This document shows, in pieces, positions 34,389 through 43,580 of a DNA stretch of 62,457 bases. The stretch is from CAWUKV01 sp963923025. Lineage in GTDB: Bacteria; Cyanobacteriota; Cyanobacteriia; Phormidesmidales; Phormidesmidaceae. Position 1 is the first letter of the stretch. Each line of letters opens with the position of its first letter. Under the pieces are notes generated by a model, which was not told where the DNA came from, searched no databases, and saw only the letters and a program-made list of their open reading frames with translations. The stretch spans positions 1 to 62,457 of the forward strand of contig CAWUKV010000005.1 of the NCBI GenBank assembly GCA_963923025.1, read 5' to 3'. Made by a program: the position numbers and the translations under genes.

Positions 34389-34961
34389 AAATTATGCATT
34401 TATGGCGGCAGTTAGGTCCCTTGGGACAAGGCTGAAACGTCATTTCGTTATTTGCTGAGCATGATAGCCGTACTCGGCGTCCTGGTTGACTGACAAAACC
34501 TGTGCAATCCTGATTCTGCTGTAGCTAGCAATAGCGTGACCCAACGAAACCACTGCTAGTTTTGGGGTACATATCCTCAACTCAACCTGCGGCAAGGGCT
34601 TGGGGCCGTCAGTCAGCTCGGTGTCCTAACGTAAGTGGCAAGGGTTGTACGATAAAATGTGCTGAACGTAGGAGTAATAGAAAGGTATTACTACGGATTG
34701 CACACAAAGCGGCTCAAGGTAGTATCAAATCTACTTTCTACTATCTGATTTCTGATCAGTTGAGAAAGCCATAAAGTAAAAAACTGATTACCTATTGAAA
34801 CGTAAAAGTATTTTTAGGATGCTTGGTTAGTGTAGCGTCAGCTTTTGAGTTTGAGAGGAGTCTCTTTATATTATTAAGGTCAAAAATAGGTTTTAATCTG
34901 TCCAATCTTTAAGGGCTAGATCTTGATTAATAGCTCATGAGTTCTATTAGTCCTAGACTTC
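34389..34961. other. Intergenic boundary before the polysaccharide locus
   Basis: This 573-bp interval contains copy B of the dispersed repeat (34405-34645) and then, from about 34650, a marked change to A+T-rich sequence that continues through the downstream sugar genes. No gene was recognised. It looks like the left edge of the exchanged cassette. Confidence 0.55.
34405..34645. repeat. Dispersed repeat, copy B (interrupted)
   Basis: The left part shares AGGTCCCTTGGGACAAGG at 34414 and CATTTCGTT at 34441 with copy A. The right part, CTCGGTGTCCTAACGTAAG and TGGC at 34617-34639, matches copy A at 21 of 23 positions. Between them, about 135 bp have no counterpart in A, bounded by CTCGGCGTCCT on the left and CTCGGTGTCCT on the right, as if a second sequence had been inserted with a short duplication. 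Confidence 0.55.
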
Positions 34962-36557
34962 ATGGGCAATTGTCCCGAATCAAAATTACAGGGGTGGTAC
35001 TTTTCTACTTCTTGTTATAAAGATGAGTCGCTCAATGTGACCAAATCCAACCAGTCTGTCAAAAACTATCTTGTTACGGGTCACCTTCAAGAGGGGCTTA
35101 AGAATAGAACTGTGCGGGGAGGAGCAATTACGCTCTCAGCACAGCTTGCTAAGCTCTTAATAATGATAGGTTCGACAGCTATTTTAGCTCGGCTACTCAC
35201 TCCGCAAGATTTTGGCTTGTTAGGCATGGTAGCAGTCATCACTGGGTTTATTGGCTTGTTTGGTGACCTAGGACTATCAGCAGCAATCATTCAACAAGAA
35301 GAAGTTACTCACGAACAAGCTAGTGTGTTGTTTTGGTGCAATACACTTGTGGGGCTACTGCTTATGCTGCTTACTTTAAGCTTTGCTCCTTTAATAGCTT
35401 GGTTTTACAAAGAGCCTCGCCTTTGGCCTGTTGCCATAGCACTTAGTAGTACCTTCTTAATTGGGGGCTTATCTATACAACATAAGGCATTGCTCAAGCG
35501 ACAGATGTTGTTTTTTCAGCTATCAATTATTGAGCTGTTACCCATGAGCATTGGGACAGCTGTCGCTATAGTTTCAGCATTTTTAGGAGCACAGTATTGG
35601 GCTCTAGTATTTCAGCAATTGATTGCTCAGATGACAGTGACACTCCTATCCTGGCTTCTTTGTAGTTGGCGACCTAAATTTATTCTTTGGACACAGGGGG
35701 TCGCAAAGCTGCTTACCTTTGGTCGGAATTTATCAGGATTTAACGTTTTTAACTACTTTGCCCGCAACGCGGATGATTTTCTGATTGGACGTTATTGGGG
35801 AGCCAACCAATTAGGACTTTACAGCAAGGCTTACCAGCTGCTGCTGTTTCCTCTTCAGCAGGTAAATGCGCCTGTTTCCTCAGTTGCTATTCCAGTTTTG
35901 AGTCGCCTTGTAGCTAATCCCGAGGCTTACAGAAGAACATATCTCAATTTATTAAAGAATATTGCTATGTTTACAATGCCAACGGTGGTATTTATGATAG
36001 CGACTTCGGATTGGATCATTCGCCTTGTATTGGGCGAGGAATGGTCGGATGCTAGCAAGATTTTTGTATGGTTAGGTATTGCAGCATTAACTCAACCGGT
36101 ATCTAATACAGTCGGTTGGTTGTTCATTACTCAAAATCGAACGGATGATCTCTTTAAATGGGGGATTGTTGGTGGTTTCACTACTCTTATGTCCTTTATT
36201 ATTGGCTTGCCTTTCGGCACAACTGGAGTTGCAATATCATACGCCACAAGTGGTCTACTCATCCGTACGCCACTGCTCTACTGGTTTATAGGTCGTACAG
36301 GGAGTATTCATACAAGAGACTTCTACGAAGTTATGACATATCCATTCGTTACGGCGTTTGGCATTTGGATTGCTGTATTTTGTTTTAGGGAATTTGTATT
36401 TTTTTCTGACAATTATTTTGTAGGTTTTTGCATTAGTTTTGTGCTGTATTCTCTACTCATGGTCTTTTCAATCTTTAGAAGTCGCGAATTTCGAAAGTCT
36501 ATACTGGACATTCTGAGTATTTTAGGAAAACAAACGAATCGTTCTTATGACAAATAG
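34962..36557 (+). CDS. Wzx-type polysaccharide flippase (MATE/MVF superfamily)
   Basis: The 531-residue integral membrane protein has about 12-14 hydrophobic segments and the conserved start GGAITLSAQLAKLLIMIGS followed by ILARLLTPQDFGLLGMVAVI, typical of WzxC-like lipopolysaccharide/exopolysaccharide flippases that move lipid-linked repeat units across the inner membrane. The first 25-30 residues are unlike the family; a GTG at 35037 could be the true start. It is the first gene of the A+T-rich cassette and overlaps the next gene by 11 bp. Confidence 0.86.
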   Translation: MGNCPESKLQGWYFSTSCYKDESLNVTKSNQSVKNYLVTGHLQEGLKNRTVRGGAITLSAQLAKLLIMIGSTAILARLLTPQDFGLLGMVAVITGFIGLFGDLGLSAAIIQQEEVTHEQASVLFWCNTLVGLLLMLLTLSFAPLIAWFYKEPRLWPVAIALSSTFLIGGLSIQHKALLKRQMLFFQLSIIELLPMSIGTAVAIVSAFLGAQYWALVFQQLIAQMTVTLLSWLLCSWRPKFILWTQGVAKLLTFGRNLSGFNVFNYFARNADDFLIGRYWGANQLGLYSKAYQLLLFPLQQVNAPVSSVAIPVLSRLVANPEAYRRTYLNLLKNIAMFTMPTVVFMIATSDWIIRLVLGEEWSDASKIFVWLGIAALTQPVSNTVGWLFITQNRTDDLFKWGIVGGFTTLMSFIIGLPFGTTGVAISYATSGLLIRTPLLYWFIGRTGSIHTRDFYEVMTYPFVTAFGIWIAVFCFREFVFFSDNYFVGFCISFVLYSLLMVFSIFRSREFRKSILDILSILGKQTNRSYDK

Positions 36558-37125
36558 TGTTTACGAAGAATATAGAAGGCTATTTAACCTATTGAGGTCA
36601 AGCATAGACTCTGTTCTTGAAGTTGGTGCTCTCCCAAATAAGAACAGTCTACTGAATGCACCTGAACTCAGTGAAGTCTCTAATAAGGTGGGTGTTAATT
36701 TGTCAGAGTACGGCAAATATAAAGATGTTGAGGTTTTGCAAGCAGACGCTAGAAAACTACCTTTCCCAAGCGAATCTTTTGACTTAGTTGTCTGCTCTTC
36801 GACGTTAGAACACATACCTAATTTCTGGCTTGCGTGTGATGAGATGAAGCGTGTTCTCAAACAAGAAGGATCACTCATTATCAATGTTCCTGGTTTTATC
36901 AGAATGCCAATAGGAGACAAGCTCAGAGGCTTAGCTAAAAGGGCAAGATTGACTGATTTCTTCAGAAGAGCTACCTTCACCGTATATATTCATGATGCGC
37001 CTCACGATTATTACCGATTCAGTATTTATAGTATGAGAGAAATAGTAATGAATGACTTAGAGATTGAAGAGATATGGAGTGTTATGAACCCACCAAGAAT
37101 ATTTGGTTGGGGACGCAAGAAATGA
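36547..37125 (+). CDS. Class I SAM-dependent methyltransferase
   Basis: The 192-residue protein has a methyltransferase type 11 core: VLEVGALPNKNSLL (a diverged motif I), VLQADARKLPFPSESFDLVV, CSSTLEHI and LKQEGSLIINVPGF. It may methylate a sugar or a nucleotide sugar for the local polysaccharide. It overlaps both neighbours (wzx and the pyruvyl transferase), so it is inside one operon. Confidence 0.82.
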   Translation: MTNSVYEEYRRLFNLLRSSIDSVLEVGALPNKNSLLNAPELSEVSNKVGVNLSEYGKYKDVEVLQADARKLPFPSESFDLVVCSSTLEHIPNFWLACDEMKRVLKQEGSLIINVPGFIRMPIGDKLRGLAKRARLTDFFRRATFTVYIHDAPHDYYRFSIYSMREIVMNDLEIEEIWSVMNPPRIFGWGRKK

Positions 37126-38405
37126 AAATTATCATCACTAATACAGTTTGTCTAAACACAGGTGATGCTGCAATTCTCTTTGGGATTGTAAAAATACTCA
37201 AGCGAGTTTTTGGGGATGATGTAGATCTAAGAATCTACGATAGCCAGGCAGATATTTCAAAGAAATACTATAGAGATCTAAACTTTAGACAATCTTTTTT
37301 CTTCAGAAGAAAAGGTCCGCGAAAACTTCTCAAAGCTTTGCTATTTTTTGATGGCTTTCGCATTTTGATAGGAACATTTTTGCTCTGCAAAATAAATTCT
37401 GGCATCTCAAATTTTTTTCTTAGCCAGAATGAAAAAGAAGGCATCCTTACGTATAAGGATGCTGATTACATTATTTCTACTGGCGGAACATATCTGATTG
37501 AGAAATATTCCTTGATTCCAAGAATTCTTGATTACCTGATTGTTATCCTTCTAAAGAAGCCATTAATATTTTTTACTCAATCAATTGGCCCTTTTAGTCA
37601 TGTTGACAATAAATTTTCTTTGAAGAAAATATTCAACTATTCTAACTTGATTTTGTTGAGAGATGATAGGTCAAAAAGGCATTTGTTAGAGATTGGAGTT
37701 GTCAATAATAGCATTTTCGTCATGCCAGACGCGGCGTTCGCTTTAGCTGATAGAGCAGTAATAAACGCGAGCACAGAAACCCATAATGGGGAACCACGCC
37801 CTCATGGTTTCAAGGTAGCAATCTCTGTCAGAGATTGGCAGCACTTTAATTCTGTTGATGCTGAATGTGGTCGAAACAACTATATCCAGTCTATGGGAGG
37901 AATTGCTGTTTATCTAATGCAAAAATATAACGCGAACGTCACGTTTATTTCTACTTGTCAAGGCATTCCGGAATATGCTTTTGATGATTCTCAAGTGGCT
38001 GCCGAAATAATTGATTCTATGCCTGACGATCTTAGCTCTTGTATTGAATTGGATAGACACTTTCACTCGCCCGAAGAGCTTGTTAGAATATTGGAAAGAT
38101 ATGACTTTTCGATATCGACACGTTTGCATATGGCCATACTTTCCATGGGGATTGGTGTGCCGTCATTACCTATTGCTTACGAATTTAAGACGAAAGAACT
38201 CTATAAAAGGATTGGTCAAGAGCGATGGCTTGTAGATATCGAAAACATCTCAATCGATTCTTTTATATCTAAAGTTGATAATTTTATTGACTACGTGTTT
38301 CAACATCGTAAGGATTTGATGGCAGGGGTTCTCAGAGAGATTGAAAGGATTGCTGAAATTGAGAAAGCTTTGCAAGACACCGCATCGGTAACAAAAAAAC
38401 TTTAG
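37122..38405 (+). CDS. Polysaccharide pyruvyl transferase family protein
   Basis: The 427-residue protein has the PS_pyruv_trans pattern: TNTVCLNTGDAAILFGIVK at the start, YIISTGGTYLIEK, PLIFFTQSIGPF and ISTRLHMAILSMGIGVPSLP near the C-terminus. These enzymes add a pyruvate ketal or related group to sugars. The ATG overlaps the stop of the methyltransferase (ATGA), indicating coupled translation. Base composition is A+T-rich like its neighbours. Confidence 0.85.
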   Translation: MKIIITNTVCLNTGDAAILFGIVKILKRVFGDDVDLRIYDSQADISKKYYRDLNFRQSFFFRRKGPRKLLKALLFFDGFRILIGTFLLCKINSGISNFFLSQNEKEGILTYKDADYIISTGGTYLIEKYSLIPRILDYLIVILLKKPLIFFTQSIGPFSHVDNKFSLKKIFNYSNLILLRDDRSKRHLLEIGVVNNSIFVMPDAAFALADRAVINASTETHNGEPRPHGFKVAISVRDWQHFNSVDAECGRNNYIQSMGGIAVYLMQKYNANVTFISTCQGIPEYAFDDSQVAAEIIDSMPDDLSSCIELDRHFHSPEELVRILERYDFSISTRLHMAILSMGIGVPSLPIAYEFKTKELYKRIGQERWLVDIENISIDSFISKVDNFIDYVFQHRKDLMAGVLREIERIAEIEKALQDTASVTKKL

Positions 38406-38459
38406 ATGGGACAGTTAAAGGTCAATTTTAGAGAATATCTATATCAGTTCATTAGTTAA

Positions 38460-39194
38460 ATGCTTAAGGAAGTAAAACGACATCTGAAACTACTGAAAAG
38501 TAGGTCTCCCTTATTGCAACTAAGCCATGAGGATCGTGGGCTTGTGTTGCGTGTTCAAGCATCTAAGTTGACTTACTTAGGTGATAAAAAGCTGTCAAGC
38601 CTTGTCAGTACCTGTCGGTCAATAGAGGAGAGAAATATATCTGGTCTATTTCTCGAAGCCGGTTGTGCGTTAGGCGGTTCATCGATTCTAATTGCTTCTT
38701 TGAAGACCAATGTTCGCCCCCTGTATGTCTATGATGTTTTTGGTATGATTCCTCCGCCCACCAGTGATGACACAGAAGATGTTCATAGACGTTATAAAGC
38801 AATAAAAGAAGGCTCGTCAAAAGGCATAGATGGTGATGAATACTACGGATATGTTCCAAACCTATATTCGGTAGTTCAGCACAACTTAAAGGCTTTCGGT
38901 ATAGATTGTGAGGAACAATCTGTTTTTTTAATAAAAGGTTTGATTCAAAATACAATGAATATTGATGAGGAAATTGCTTTTGCCCATATAGATGTCGATT
39001 GGTATGAGCCAGTTCGTGTATGTTTACAACGTATTTACCCTAACTTAGCTGTTGGAGGGGCAATTATCTTAGATGACTATCATGATTGGGGAGGTTGTCG
39101 CAGAGCTACCGACGAGTACTTGAAACAAATCTCTGGAAGATTCGAGATAGATGATTCTGCGGGCTCAATGAAAGTGGTAAAGTTGGAAAAATAA
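38460..39194 (+). CDS. TylF/MycF-like O-methyltransferase
   Basis: The 244-residue protein has LFLEAGCALGGSSILIASL as SAM motif and FAHIDVDWYEPVRVCLQRIY followed by GGAIILDDYHDWGGCRRA, the metal-binding Asp pair region of TylF macrocin O-methyltransferases. Here it probably methylates a polysaccharide sugar hydroxyl. It is in the run of same-strand sugar genes. Confidence 0.86.
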   Translation: MLKEVKRHLKLLKSRSPLLQLSHEDRGLVLRVQASKLTYLGDKKLSSLVSTCRSIEERNISGLFLEAGCALGGSSILIASLKTNVRPLYVYDVFGMIPPPTSDDTEDVHRRYKAIKEGSSKGIDGDEYYGYVPNLYSVVQHNLKAFGIDCEEQSVFLIKGLIQNTMNIDEEIAFAHIDVDWYEPVRVCLQRIYPNLAVGGAIILDDYHDWGGCRRATDEYLKQISGRFEIDDSAGSMKVVKLEK

Positions 39195-39245
39195 TCGCTT
39201 CACTATACAACTTTAAAAGAGAAGTGGGTTTCAAGGTTTAAATGC

Positions 39246-40490
39246 GTGAAAATTCTTTTTCTCGTAACTGAATTTCCGTCTGTCTCTGAAACTTTTGTAC
39301 TCGATCAAGTGATTGGATTGATTGAGGCAGGTCATCAGGTGGTTGTGTGTGCCGAATTTAGAGGTCGCTCTAACATCACCCATCTTGACTATCAAAACTT
39401 TAGGCTGGAGCAGTATGCCTGCTGGTCGGATATTCCGAAAAACAAGCTTTGCCGCATTCTGAAAGCAAGCTTAATAATTACTCAGCTGCTACCAAGGCAT
39501 CCAGTGACTGTTCTACAGTCACTCAATTTCATAAAGTATAAAGACTTCGCATTTACCCTTCGTTTGCTATTTCTAAGCAATCTTTTTCGAAAGCATCGCG
39601 AGCTTCTCAGCAAGAACGACATTATACACTGTCATTTTGGACCCAATGGCACTAAAGCACTCCATCTAAAGACGTTAGGGCTTCTCCGTGGAAAAATCTC
39701 TACCGTTTTTCATGGCACAGATGTCAGTGCATATCTTTATGGCAAACAGCGTAACCCTTACAGTTATCTTTTTCGGCATGGAGACTGTTTTCTACCCGTC
39801 AGTCGTCATTGGGCAAAAAAACTGATACGTCTGGGCTGTGATCGTAAAAAAATGATAGTCCACCACATGGGAGTCAACTGCGATTCAACCCTCGCTAGAG
39901 AAAAATCGAAAGCCGACCTCAAATCTGGTCTAAAAGTTCTGTCTATTGCGCGTTTGGTAGAGAAGAAAGGCCTGGTGTATGGTATCCGAGCAGTTGCTCA
40001 GCTAATTCATGCTGGACGGTCCATTGATTATGAAATTATCGGGGATGGTCCACTTGCCGATATGCTCCAGACAGAAATTTATCGGCAGCGGTGCGAGTCT
40101 TCCGTTCACTTGCTAGGTTGGCAAGATAGAACCATCGTGCAAAAGCATATAGCGAGCGCTGATGTATTGATTGCGCCTAGTGTCACCAGCTCCTCAGGCG
40201 ATCAAGAGGGCATACCGGTTGCCTTGATGGAAGCGATGGCAGTCGGTGTGCCCGTAGTAAGTACTTGGCATAGTGGCATTCCTGAGCTTGTTGAAGATGG
40301 CAAAAGCGGCATTTTAGTTCCTGAACGTGATGTCTGTGCCCTAGCTAAAGCTATAGATCAGCTGTTACAAGACAAAGATAGGTTGGAATGCCTTGGGGCG
40401 GCAGCACAGCTTGTTGTTAAGAAAGATTTTAACGTGAAGCGATTAAATGAGCAGTTGGTTCAAATTTTTCAGAAAGTTGCTACAGAATGA
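39246..40490 (+). CDS. Glycosyltransferase family 4 (WcaL-like)
   Basis: The 414-residue GT-B enzyme begins with GTG (MKILFLVTEFPSVSETFVLDQ) and contains HFGPNGTKALHLKTLG, FHGTDVSAY, VEKKGLVYGIRAV and the nucleotide-sugar motif EGIPVALMEAMAVGVPVVST with the paired Glu. It resembles colanic-acid WcaL transferases. The donor and acceptor are unknown. Confidence 0.88.
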   Translation: MKILFLVTEFPSVSETFVLDQVIGLIEAGHQVVVCAEFRGRSNITHLDYQNFRLEQYACWSDIPKNKLCRILKASLIITQLLPRHPVTVLQSLNFIKYKDFAFTLRLLFLSNLFRKHRELLSKNDIIHCHFGPNGTKALHLKTLGLLRGKISTVFHGTDVSAYLYGKQRNPYSYLFRHGDCFLPVSRHWAKKLIRLGCDRKKMIVHHMGVNCDSTLAREKSKADLKSGLKVLSIARLVEKKGLVYGIRAVAQLIHAGRSIDYEIIGDGPLADMLQTEIYRQRCESSVHLLGWQDRTIVQKHIASADVLIAPSVTSSSGDQEGIPVALMEAMAVGVPVVSTWHSGIPELVEDGKSGILVPERDVCALAKAIDQLLQDKDRLECLGAAAQLVVKKDFNVKRLNEQLVQIFQKVATE

Positions 40491-40494
40491 AATC

Positions 40495-41451
40495 GTGTTG
40501 CTAATTGTCAGTGTTGTTATTCCCACTTGTAATCGTCCCAATCTAGTTGTCCGAGCTGTTAGGAGTGCTCTTGCTCAAACGTTAGCAGAGATTGAGGTGA
40601 TTGTTGTGATTGACGGTGTGGATCCCGTTACTCACACAGCGTTAACTAAAATTCACGATGAGCGACTAGTCGTACTAGAACTTTCAGAGAACCAGGGTGC
40701 GCCCAACGCTAGAAATCAAGGTGTTCTAAAAGCCAGCGGTCGCTGGATTGCATTCTTGGACGATGATGATGAATGGTTTCCTGAGAAGCTTGAAAAACAG
40801 CTCACGATTGTGCATGCCGATAGAAGTGCATCGAAAAAAATGGTCTTAACCTGTCGATTACAGGTCGGCAATACTCTAGGTAAGTATTATGTTGTACCCA
40901 GGCGACTACCAGACGAAGATGAGCCGATCAGTGAATATCTATTTGTTAGAAAAGGACTTTTCCGTAGTGAGGGTAGTGTGATTACCTCTACTCTATTAGT
41001 TTCTAGAGATCTTATGTTGGACTATCCCTTTACTCTGGGCCTAAAACGCCATCAAGAGGCTGACTGGATTTTGAGGGTTTGCAGTGATAAAGCAGGTACC
41101 TTAGCCTTTCTCGATGAGCCGCTTGGCATTCTCCATACGGATAGGCACAGGCCTCGAATTAGTGAAACGGGTGATTGGCAGTATTCCTTAAAATGGATCC
41201 GAGACCGTTATGATTTAGTTACGCCTAAAGCTTACTCAGCATTTATTTTGACTGCAGTTGCTGCCTTAGCAGCACAAGAAAAGGCGTGGTCAAAAAGCTT
41301 TTCTTTGCTTTGGGAGGCACAGCGACATGGTCAAACATCGTTAAGCCAATATTTGCTGTTCTTGGGGATATGGCTAATGCCTAAAAATCTTCGGCGGATG
41401 ATGCGTGAAAGATGGTTTAGTTTTAGGAATGTAGAAGAAGTGAATTTATAA
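40495..41451 (+). CDS. Glycosyltransferase family 2
   Basis: The 318-residue GT-A enzyme begins directly with VSVVIPTCNRPNLVVRAVRS and has FLDDDDEWFPEKLEKQL carrying the DxD metal site. GTG at 40495, just after the stop of the preceding transferase, is chosen because family members start almost at VSVVIP; an ATG at 40447 would overlap that gene by 44 bp. Confidence 0.85.
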   Translation: MLLIVSVVIPTCNRPNLVVRAVRSALAQTLAEIEVIVVIDGVDPVTHTALTKIHDERLVVLELSENQGAPNARNQGVLKASGRWIAFLDDDDEWFPEKLEKQLTIVHADRSASKKMVLTCRLQVGNTLGKYYVVPRRLPDEDEPISEYLFVRKGLFRSEGSVITSTLLVSRDLMLDYPFTLGLKRHQEADWILRVCSDKAGTLAFLDEPLGILHTDRHRPRISETGDWQYSLKWIRDRYDLVTPKAYSAFILTAVAALAAQEKAWSKSFSLLWEAQRHGQTSLSQYLLFLGIWLMPKNLRRMMRERWFSFRNVEEVNL

Positions 41452-41510
41452 AGCTATGTGGTGTTGAGAGAAAACTGAAAAAAACTTTCATTATTCTGAT
41501 ACGGCTTTGA

Positions 41511-42191
41511 GTGAAAATGGGAATTGGCCAAAAAATTCGAAAAGGAAAATGCGTCTGTAGAGATGATTTCTTGACGTCTCAGTGTTCTAATAAGACGGTT
41601 TTACATGTAGGCTGCACAGACTTTCCTTTCTTTCGTGAGAGCTTCGAGGATGGCTATCTGCTACATCAAAAAGTTGTTGGATGTGCTGCCAAGACTATAG
41701 GAATTGATCTTGCCGTTGAAGATATAAGTTTAATGCAAGAGCACGGGTACGATGTTCGTTTGGTTGACGCGCAGAGTATGTCGGATCATTTTCTGCCAAT
41801 GCAGTTCGATATTATTCTCTTGGCCGATGTAATTGAACATATTGATAATCCTGGGCTTGTGTTTGCTGAGGCCCAAAAGCTTCTTAAGGAAAACGGCAGA
41901 ATTATTGTTGCAGTTCCTAATGCATTTGGTATTATTCGGTTTCTTAAGAGCTTCTTTCGATATGAGCAAGTTCATCCTGATCACGTTGCTTACTATAGCT
42001 CTGTGACTTTAGAAACTCTGGCAAGGCGATTTAGTTTAACTGTCGAAAACACTTCCTGGTATCAGTTTGAAGCAAGAGATAGACGATTAATTGTGATTTT
42101 TAGTGCTTATTTGGAGAAGCTATTTACATTTTTCTTTCCTTGGCAAGGTGAAGGTTGTATTGCTGTCCTTAAGCCTAGTATAAATGACTAA
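41511..42191 (+). CDS. Class I SAM-dependent methyltransferase
   Basis: The 226-residue protein has VLHVGCTDFPFFRESF (motif I), IGIDLAVEDISLMQ and DIILLADVIEHIDNPG with LLKENGRIIVAVPNAFG, a methyltransferase type 11/12 pattern. Start GTG at 41511 or ATG at 41517. It is probably a sugar-modifying step of the locus. Confidence 0.82.
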   Translation: MKMGIGQKIRKGKCVCRDDFLTSQCSNKTVLHVGCTDFPFFRESFEDGYLLHQKVVGCAAKTIGIDLAVEDISLMQEHGYDVRLVDAQSMSDHFLPMQFDIILLADVIEHIDNPGLVFAEAQKLLKENGRIIVAVPNAFGIIRFLKSFFRYEQVHPDHVAYYSSVTLETLARRFSLTVENTSWYQFEARDRRLIVIFSAYLEKLFTFFFPWQGEGCIAVLKPSIND

Positions 42192-42216
42192 CCGTAAGCG
42201 CTATTTTGGTGAGCAT

Positions 42217-43392
42217 ATGAGGATTTTGATGCTCCACAATCGATATCAAATTAGGGGAGGAGAAGATCAATCTTTTGACAGTGAATCTCGAATGCTTGAG
42301 CAACATGGACATGAAGTTTTTCGATATGTAAGGAAAAATAGCGAGATAGCGGGGAAGATATCTAAGTTTGAGGCAGGTGTTCGGGCAGTCTGGAGTCGGG
42401 TTGATTATCTAGAGACTGATCAGCTCATCAAAGAATTTTCCCCAGATATCCTTCATGTACAAAACTTTTTTCCTTTAATATCTCCATCAGTTTATTATGC
42501 TGCCAGTAAGCATGGTGTTCCTGTTATTCAGGCGCTTCGGAACTATCGGTTATGGTGCTTGAATGCCTATCTTTTTAGAGATTCAAGTCCTTGTGAGCTT
42601 TGCTTTGATAAGCAGATTGCACTGCCAGGGATTATTCATAAGTGTTACAGGGATAGCTACTTACAGAGCAGTGCTGTCGCAATTATGCAAAGCACCCACC
42701 GACTGTTGAACACTTGGCAAAAAAAGGTAAGTCGCTATGTTGTCCTGACTGATTTTTTTAAGAGGAAAGCCATTCAAGGTGGTTTATCAGCTTGCAAGCT
42801 GTCAGTTAAGCCCAACTTTGTGGCAGATGATCCGGTCGCGAACTACGACAAGGCTGACTTCTTGCTCTATGTAGGACGCTTATCTCCTGAAAAGGGAGTT
42901 CAAATGCTGCTTACAGCCTGGCGGCAATACTCAAATCTACCAACGCTTAAATTTATTGGTCGAGGACCGATGGTGGAAGCTGTTCAACAAGTTTCTGAAC
43001 GGCAAGCTAACGTGGATTATCTTGGAGAGCTGCCTTTAAGTGAGGTCTACAAGTGGATGGGAAAAGCTAAGGCGCTTGTGTTTTCATCGCAGTGGTATGA
43101 AGGACTGCCGCGTACGATCATCGAAGCCTTTGCTAAAGGAACACCTGTGATTACCTCTCAGTTGGGTGCTATGGCAGACTTAGTGGATCATCGACGGACT
43201 GGCCTACACTTCGAGCCGGGTAACGTCGATAGATTGGTCCAGCAGATTAGATGGCTTGAGGCTCATCCACGGGAATGGGAAGCCATTCAACGTAACGCAC
43301 GGCAGGAATTTGAGCTGAAGTTTACTGCTGAAAGAAATTATCAATTACTGATAGATATCTACCAGCAGGCTATTGACGAGGCGCGCCAATAA
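42217..43392 (+). CDS. Glycosyltransferase family 4
   Basis: The 391-residue GT-B enzyme starts MRILMLHNRYQIRGGEDQS and contains VQNFFPLISPSVYYA, YVGRLSPEKGVQMLLTAW and the C-lobe SSQWYEGLPRTIIEAFAKGT with conserved Glu residues. The ATG at 42217 gives the usual N-terminus; an ATG at 42184 overlapping the previous gene is possible. It is the last gene of the A+T-rich cassette. Confidence 0.88.
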   Translation: MRILMLHNRYQIRGGEDQSFDSESRMLEQHGHEVFRYVRKNSEIAGKISKFEAGVRAVWSRVDYLETDQLIKEFSPDILHVQNFFPLISPSVYYAASKHGVPVIQALRNYRLWCLNAYLFRDSSPCELCFDKQIALPGIIHKCYRDSYLQSSAVAIMQSTHRLLNTWQKKVSRYVVLTDFFKRKAIQGGLSACKLSVKPNFVADDPVANYDKADFLLYVGRLSPEKGVQMLLTAWRQYSNLPTLKFIGRGPMVEAVQQVSERQANVDYLGELPLSEVYKWMGKAKALVFSSQWYEGLPRTIIEAFAKGTPVITSQLGAMADLVDHRRTGLHFEPGNVDRLVQQIRWLEAHPREWEAIQRNARQEFELKFTAERNYQLLIDIYQQAIDEARQ

Positions 43393-43580
43393 GCGGCACT
43401 AGTTGATACAAGCCTGTTGTCAACTGGCTTCCTTACCTCATCTACTATGGCTATGGCAATGCTCGGGGATAGACTAGCTGAAGTTGTGAGCGCAGGCACG
43501 ATGATCGAGCTACTGAATAGAAATAGCGATTTGAGCAGGGTTTTGGCAGGGTAGCCTAAGTGCAGGTTAATTGACACGCT

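Noticed and set aside
34562..34774. 70-codon plus-strand frame before the flippase
   Set aside because: It runs through the dispersed repeat and the composition boundary, with no ribosome-binding site or protein-like pattern.
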